A DNA stretch of 43,940 bases. Source: an uncultured Gammaproteobacteria bacterium (GTDB lineage Bacteria; Pseudomonadota; Gammaproteobacteria; Steroidobacterales; GCA-2729495). The stretch lies in NCBI GenBank assembly GCA_937921935.1, contig CAKZWQ010000044.1, forward strand, positions 1-43,940, written 5' to 3'. How positions within the stretch are numbered: the stretch's first letter is position 1; the number at the start of each line of letters is the position of its first letter. The position numbers were made by a program, and so were the translations under genes. The notes under the pieces are model-generated. The model was not told the origin of the DNA, searched no databases, and saw only the letters and a list, made by a program, of their open reading frames with translations. Positions 39,931 to 43,940 of the stretch are shown here, piece after piece.

Positions 39931-41646
39931 ATGGACGCTTTTAATGAATTCCTGGTGGCGGCCAACAGCGTGCTGTGGGCCAACTCGGTGCTGTTTATCA
40001 TCCTGGGCAGCGGGATCCTGTTTACCGTGTGGAGCGGGTTCTCCCAATACCGCGCGCTGACCCATGGGGTAGCTGTCCTGCGCGGGCGCTATGACGATCC
40101 GAACGATCCTGGCGCCATCAACCACTTTCAGGCCCTGTCTGCCGCGCTCTCGGGTACCGTGGGCCTGGGCAATATTGGCGGTGTCGCCATCGCCATCACC
40201 CTGGGCGGACCGGGCGCAATATTCTGGATGTGGATTGTGGGCATCGTGGGCATGGCCCTGAAACTGACCGAAGTCACCCTGTCCATGCTCTACCGCAACA
40301 CGGACGATCCAGATAACCCCCATGGGGGCCCCATGTGGGTGATCAGCAAGTCCCTGGCCAGGCACGGGCCCGGCTGGGCAAAGGTAGGCTGGATCGTCGG
40401 CGCTATCTTTTGCATCACCTGCCTGATCTCCACCATGACCGCCGGGAACATGTTCCAGGCCTGGAACGTCGGTGAAGTCACGGAACTGTACTTTGGCGTA
40501 CCGAGCATATTTAGCGGCATTGTCCTCGCCATCATGGTGGGCTCGGTAATCATTGGCGGCATCAAGCGCATCGGCGCAGTGGCCGGACGACTGGTGCCCA
40601 TGATGTTGATGCTTTACATGATCGCAGCTATCTACGTGCTGATCATTAATATCGACCAGATCCCGGCCATGTTCGCCCTGATCGTAAAATCCGCGTTTCT
40701 GCCAGCCGAAGCGACGGGCGCTTTCATCGGTGGTACGGCAGGTTACGCATTTCTGTTCGGCATGAAGCGAGCCCTCTTCTCCAACGAGGTCGGACAGGGC
40801 TCCTCGCCCATCGCACATTCTGCTGCGAAGACAAAGGAACCCGTCCGTGAAGCTGTGGTCGCGGGTCTGGAACCATTCATCGATACCATCGTCGTCTGCA
40901 CCCTCACGGCCATGGTCATCATGAGCACTGGCATGTGGAATCGCGATGCTGCAGTCCAATTGCCGGCTGCGCCGGTAATCAATCCCATCGGTGAGGGTAG
41001 TTGGCAAATCTATGACACCACGCTACCCCCGAATCGCTGGATTGAGGGCAGCCAGTTCTACACCATCGTCGAAGCGCACCCGAATGTGCAGTCCAAGACG
41101 AACCTGCACCGTGTCAGCGGGGTGGCCGAATCAGGTCCGGGTGGCGAACTGCACGTTGCCTGGTCCGTTTTTAGCTCGCCGGAAAAACCGGTAACACGCG
41201 CGGAAGTCTTTGAAAGCCTGCCTGGTGCGACGCTGACTGCCCGGGCCTTCGACCGGGTCACACCCGGGCTGGGCAAGTGGCTGGTAACAGTCGCGTCGTG
41301 GCTCTTCGCAATTTCTACAATGATTTCATGGAGTTACTATGGCGAGCAGAGCATGATCTACCTCGCCGGGGAACGTTCGGTGGTGACCTACAAGATCCTG
41401 TTTTGCATCCTGTGCGTGGTGGCCACAGCCGGAATCCTGGAAACCGATGTCGAACTCGACAACCTGACGGGCATCGGCACGGGCGTGATGCTGTTCGCCA
41501 ACCTCCCCATCATGTGGCTGCTGGGCCGTCAGGCCATGCTGGCATACAAGGACTACATACAGCGGCTTGACGATGGCCGGATGGGCCCTGGCCACGAGCC
41601 ACCAAGCCTGGAAGATCTGATCAGCGGGCGCGATGTCGAGAACTGA
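39931..41646 (+). CDS. Alanine/glycine:cation symporter with a soluble insertion
   Basis: A sodium-coupled AGCS transporter. The 571 residues show the family's GTVGLGNIGGVAIAITLGGP, FWMWIVGIVGMALK, then NEVGQGSSPIAHSAAK and SWSYYGEQSMIYL. About eleven helices are evident. Family members are typically 450-500 residues; here a hydrophilic stretch at about 337-433 interrupts the transporter between MSTGMW and the next helix, presumably a periplasmic loop domain. It stands alone, with about 100 bp on the upstream side. Confidence 0.9.
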   Translation: MDAFNEFLVAANSVLWANSVLFIILGSGILFTVWSGFSQYRALTHGVAVLRGRYDDPNDPGAINHFQALSAALSGTVGLGNIGGVAIAITLGGPGAIFWMWIVGIVGMALKLTEVTLSMLYRNTDDPDNPHGGPMWVISKSLARHGPGWAKVGWIVGAIFCITCLISTMTAGNMFQAWNVGEVTELYFGVPSIFSGIVLAIMVGSVIIGGIKRIGAVAGRLVPMMLMLYMIAAIYVLIINIDQIPAMFALIVKSAFLPAEATGAFIGGTAGYAFLFGMKRALFSNEVGQGSSPIAHSAAKTKEPVREAVVAGLEPFIDTIVVCTLTAMVIMSTGMWNRDAAVQLPAAPVINPIGEGSWQIYDTTLPPNRWIEGSQFYTIVEAHPNVQSKTNLHRVSGVAESGPGGELHVAWSVFSSPEKPVTRAEVFESLPGATLTARAFDRVTPGLGKWLVTVASWLFAISTMISWSYYGEQSMIYLAGERSVVTYKILFCILCVVATAGILETDVELDNLTGIGTGVMLFANLPIMWLLGRQAMLAYKDYIQRLDDGRMGPGHEPPSLEDLISGRDVEN

Positions 41647-41690
41647 GGGGCGTTAGTGTCCGCCGGCTGCAACGGAAGGCGGGGTTCGAC

Positions 41691-41942
41691 ATGAGCGACT
41701 CCGACCAGGAAATGGTTCGCCAGTTCCTTCTCGGCCTGAATGCGAGGATGCCGACTACTCTCGCTGATGAAGACTCGCTGATTCGCTCCGGCATCCTTGA
41801 TTCCTCCGCACTGTTCGAACTTATCCTCTGGATCGAGGAGAAAACGGGTAAGCCCCTCGACCCAACGCATTTCGATTTCCTCGCAGAATTCGACAGCATT
41901 GACGGCATCGCCCATTACCTGGAAGCAGGTCGCTCAGGTTGA
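41691..41942 (+). CDS. Acyl-carrier-protein-like protein
   Basis: An 83-residue acidic protein. The core DSLIRSGILDSSALFELILW has the ACP pattern in which Ser38, directly after LD (LDSS), is the expected phosphopantetheine attachment site, followed by a helix and the FDSIDGIAHYLE third helix. It does not resemble fatty-acid AcpP closely, and resembles the stand-alone carrier proteins of specialised pathways. Its TGA overlaps the TTG start of the following GNAT gene by 4 bp, so the two are translationally coupled. Carrier function is predicted, not shown. Confidence 0.8.
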   Translation: MSDSDQEMVRQFLLGLNARMPTTLADEDSLIRSGILDSSALFELILWIEEKTGKPLDPTHFDFLAEFDSIDGIAHYLEAGRSG

Positions 41943-43069
41943 GCGACTACACGATCATCCGTGCCGGTACCGAGCATAGGGAGCAGATCTGCGCCTTGCA
42001 GACCGAATTGTGGAGCCCCGACACCGACTTCAATGACCGCTATTTGCGCTGGCGTTACGAAGAGAACTGTTTCCCTGAGGATTCCCACATCTATCTGGCC
42101 ATGCACCAGGGCAAGGTTGTGGGCATGCGTGGCTTCCATGGCGCTCGCTGGATAACCGGCGATGATCCCCAGGTGCATCGCTGCCTTATGGCTGGGGATG
42201 CCATGATTTGTGCCGAACATCGTGATCGCAGCCTGGTGACGGCAATCCTGCAGCAAGCGACCGCGGACCTTGCGAAGCGGGGATACGAGTATCTCTTTTC
42301 ATTTGGTGCCAGCCGCATCAACGTGCTGGGCCTGCTGATCAACGGCTGGAAAACAGCCGGGGCCATGGAGCCTATCGGCAGGGAGACTGATTCGAGGGGG
42401 CTGATGCCACGTCTTCGAAGACAGTCTCGGCGCACACCGATCCTTTGGCGATACGCGCACAGCAAGGCTTTGCACACTCGCGATGAACGTCATCCGTTCC
42501 GGCACCTGGATCGGCACCTGGACCACGACGCGGCCGGCATGACTGTCACCCGTCAGCTGCGTGCGCAAGACATGGCGGCCATCGCGACACTCTGTCAGGA
42601 CCCTGGGCGCATCCGGCATCAACGGGATTCGGACTATCTTCAGTGGCGTTACACGAATCCCCTGCGCGAGTATCGTTTCCTGTTTGCGCACGACAACGAA
42701 GGAAATCGCGGCTACCTGTCGCTGGGCCGACAGACCAGCAAGCTCAGCATTTTTTCGCGAGTGCAACTGCTCGACCTGGAGGCGAGCAGTTCAGCGCTGC
42801 GTAATCAACTGTTAAGAACCGCTGCAGAGTGGGGTCGTTTCCAGGAATTTGTTGCCTGGGGCACAACCCTGCACCCAAAAGACAGTGAGCTTCTAGCAGA
42901 GCTTGGCTTCGGAGAAATCCATGAATACGAGCGGGTCCGCGGCTGCCCATGCCTGCTGGTCAAGAGGACGCATGACGACATGGGTCCGGCTGACTGGCGC
43001 CTGGGAGACAGGCCGCTGCTGGACCCGTCCAGCTGGGATTTGCGCATGCTGTATTCCTTCCGGGGCTAA
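41939..43069 (+). CDS. Tandem GNAT-type acyltransferase
   Basis: A 376-residue protein made of two GNAT-like halves. Each contains the same motif: YLRWRYEENCF at 35-45 and YLQWRYTNPLR at 233-243, followed in each case by beta strands of an acetyltransferase core. The TTG start (41939) overlaps the ACP stop, so the two proteins are made together. The pairing suggests an acyl group is transferred from the ACP to an amine, as in N-acyl amino-acid or sugar-amine synthases; the acceptor is unknown. Its neighbours are an amino-acid symporter and a TAXI binding protein, which do not specify the pathway. Confidence 0.8.
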   Translation: MSDYTIIRAGTEHREQICALQTELWSPDTDFNDRYLRWRYEENCFPEDSHIYLAMHQGKVVGMRGFHGARWITGDDPQVHRCLMAGDAMICAEHRDRSLVTAILQQATADLAKRGYEYLFSFGASRINVLGLLINGWKTAGAMEPIGRETDSRGLMPRLRRQSRRTPILWRYAHSKALHTRDERHPFRHLDRHLDHDAAGMTVTRQLRAQDMAAIATLCQDPGRIRHQRDSDYLQWRYTNPLREYRFLFAHDNEGNRGYLSLGRQTSKLSIFSRVQLLDLEASSSALRNQLLRTAAEWGRFQEFVAWGTTLHPKDSELLAELGFGEIHEYERVRGCPCLLVKRTHDDMGPADWRLGDRPLLDPSSWDLRMLYSFRG

Positions 43070-43116
43070 GGACCTTTTCCATTACACTGACCAAAAAGCA
43101 GTAACGGAGAGACGGC

Positions 43117-43940
43117 ATGAGCCTGCGCCGGCTTTGGCAGAGCGTAAAAGACATCGGTGGCATCGCGGGACTCGCCATCGTGCTGATAGCCGCCGGTGTG
43201 TTTGCTGCTTACCAGTTTGTCGGACCGCCTCCGCCCGACCGCATCGTGATGGCCACTGGCCAGCACGGTGGCGCCTATCAGCAACTCGGACGACGTTACG
43301 CCGACGTACTCGCTCGCGATGGCATCACACTGGAACTGCGCAACACGGCCGGCGCAGCTGAGAATCTGGGCCTGCTGGCTGCCGGTGATACAGATATTGC
43401 CCTGGTCCAGAGTGGATTGGCCGGCACCGCACCAGGTGACCAGGTCATGGCCCTGGGCTCCCTGTACCTGGAACCTTTATGGCTGTTCCTGCGCGACGGC
43501 CTGAGTATCGAGACTATCGGTGATCTGGCCGGTACCCGCGTCAACATCGGCGCACAGGGCAGTGGCACCCGGGCCGTCGCCCTGACCCTGCTGTCGGCTA
43601 ACGGGATCAGCCGCGATAACACAGAACTAACAGACAAAGCGGGCCTGGAGACTGCAGCAGCTTTCGCCCAGGGCGAGTTGGACGCAGCCTTCCTGGTGGC
43701 AGCACCCGAATCGGACATCATCCGCGCCCTGACCGAGACAGCCGGCGTCACTCTCTACGACTTTGAGCGCACGCCGGCATACGCACGTGTTTATCGCTTC
43801 CTGTCCCCGGTGCTGCTCCCCGAGGGTGTCTTGAACCTGGATAGCAACGTGCCTGACCGGGATATTCATACCACGGCGCCCACGGCCATGCTGGCCGCCA
43901 ATCGTGATCTGCATCCGGCCCTGATCGACTTGCTGCTGGT
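43117..43940 (+). CDS. TAXI-family TRAP-type solute-binding protein, 5' part (runs off window)
   Basis: The ATG at 43117 (GGAGAG upstream) opens a frame that continues to the window end without a stop, covering 274 residues. A single hydrophobic helix at about 16-36 (IAGLAIVLIAAGVFAAYQFV) is an N-terminal anchor or uncleaved signal. Then follow IVMATGQHGGAYQQLGRRYA and the TAXI-like LGLLAAGDTDIALVQSG, VNIGAQGSGTRAVALTLL and the FAQGELDAAFLVAAP region. TAXI proteins bind small organic acids for secondary TRAP transporters. Membrane components would lie beyond this window, if present. Confidence 0.85.
   Translation, partial: MSLRRLWQSVKDIGGIAGLAIVLIAAGVFAAYQFVGPPPPDRIVMATGQHGGAYQQLGRRYADVLARDGITLELRNTAGAAENLGLLAAGDTDIALVQSGLAGTAPGDQVMALGSLYLEPLWLFLRDGLSIETIGDLAGTRVNIGAQGSGTRAVALTLLSANGISRDNTELTDKAGLETAAAFAQGELDAAFLVAAPESDIIRALTETAGVTLYDFERTPAYARVYRFLSPVLLPEGVLNLDSNVPDRDIHTTAPTAMLAANRDLHPALIDLLL

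Noticed and set aside
39907..41007. 366-codon open frame on the minus strand
   Set aside because: Antisense to the AGCS symporter; composition is biased toward Asp/His-rich text with no domain.

Overview
The window looks like a chromosomal segment of a free-living, probably aquatic gammaproteobacterium. The gene order dut-coaBC / radC-rpmB-rpmG, the Crc-position nuclease beside pyrE, and mutM, coaD, rsmD / ftsY-ftsE-ftsX-rpoH are all typical of that class. The DNA is GC-rich throughout. TonB-dependent receptor, OprB-like porin and TAXI proteins suit a Gram-negative scavenging lifestyle. I cannot name the genus. I saw no tRNA, rRNA, insertion sequence, CRISPR array or phage gene.

Region 1 (1-11000) is the accessory part. 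It holds the 3' part of a TonB-dependent receptor, a flavin split-barrel protein, a conserved protein of unknown function and a truncated membrane-sensor remnant. These face a minus-strand operon of three exported proteins: an N,N-dimethylformamidase-like iron amidohydrolase with a signal peptide, an OprB-like porin and an unknown secreted protein. Two membrane-protein genes follow (a TMEM175-type channel and a four-helix protein). The three-gene operon is the best candidate for an undescribed system: an outer-membrane/periplasmic route for taking up and hydrolysing an amide.

Region 2 (10600-27900) is core housekeeping: trmB; a Rieske protein, AmpG-like permease and exonuclease III operon; pyrE; a DUF4124 protein; dut and coaBC; radC; rpmBG ending at a bidirectional terminator; a fatty-acid desaturase; mutM; the rsmD-coaD-ggt operon; then ftsY-ftsE-ftsX and rpoH. 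A sigma-E-like promoter with the same geometry as E. coli rpoH P3 precedes rpoH, and a strong intrinsic terminator follows it.

Region 3 (27900-37920) holds an Mpo1-like membrane protein, a MATE transporter, a Nudix hydrolase and an NAD-type isocitrate dehydrogenase on the plus strand. They converge on gltBD on the minus strand, so 2-oxoglutarate production and ammonia assimilation are neighbours. The 387-bp region upstream of gltB is unusually structured: it has a promoter, a 56-nt stem-loop in the predicted leader and a nested GC-rich inverted repeat.

Region 4 (37921-43940) has a DUF924 protein, a FadI-type thiolase, an alanine/glycine:cation symporter with an extra soluble insertion of about 97 residues, a translationally coupled acyl-carrier-protein/double-GNAT pair, and the 5' part of a TAXI-type solute-binding protein that runs off the window.
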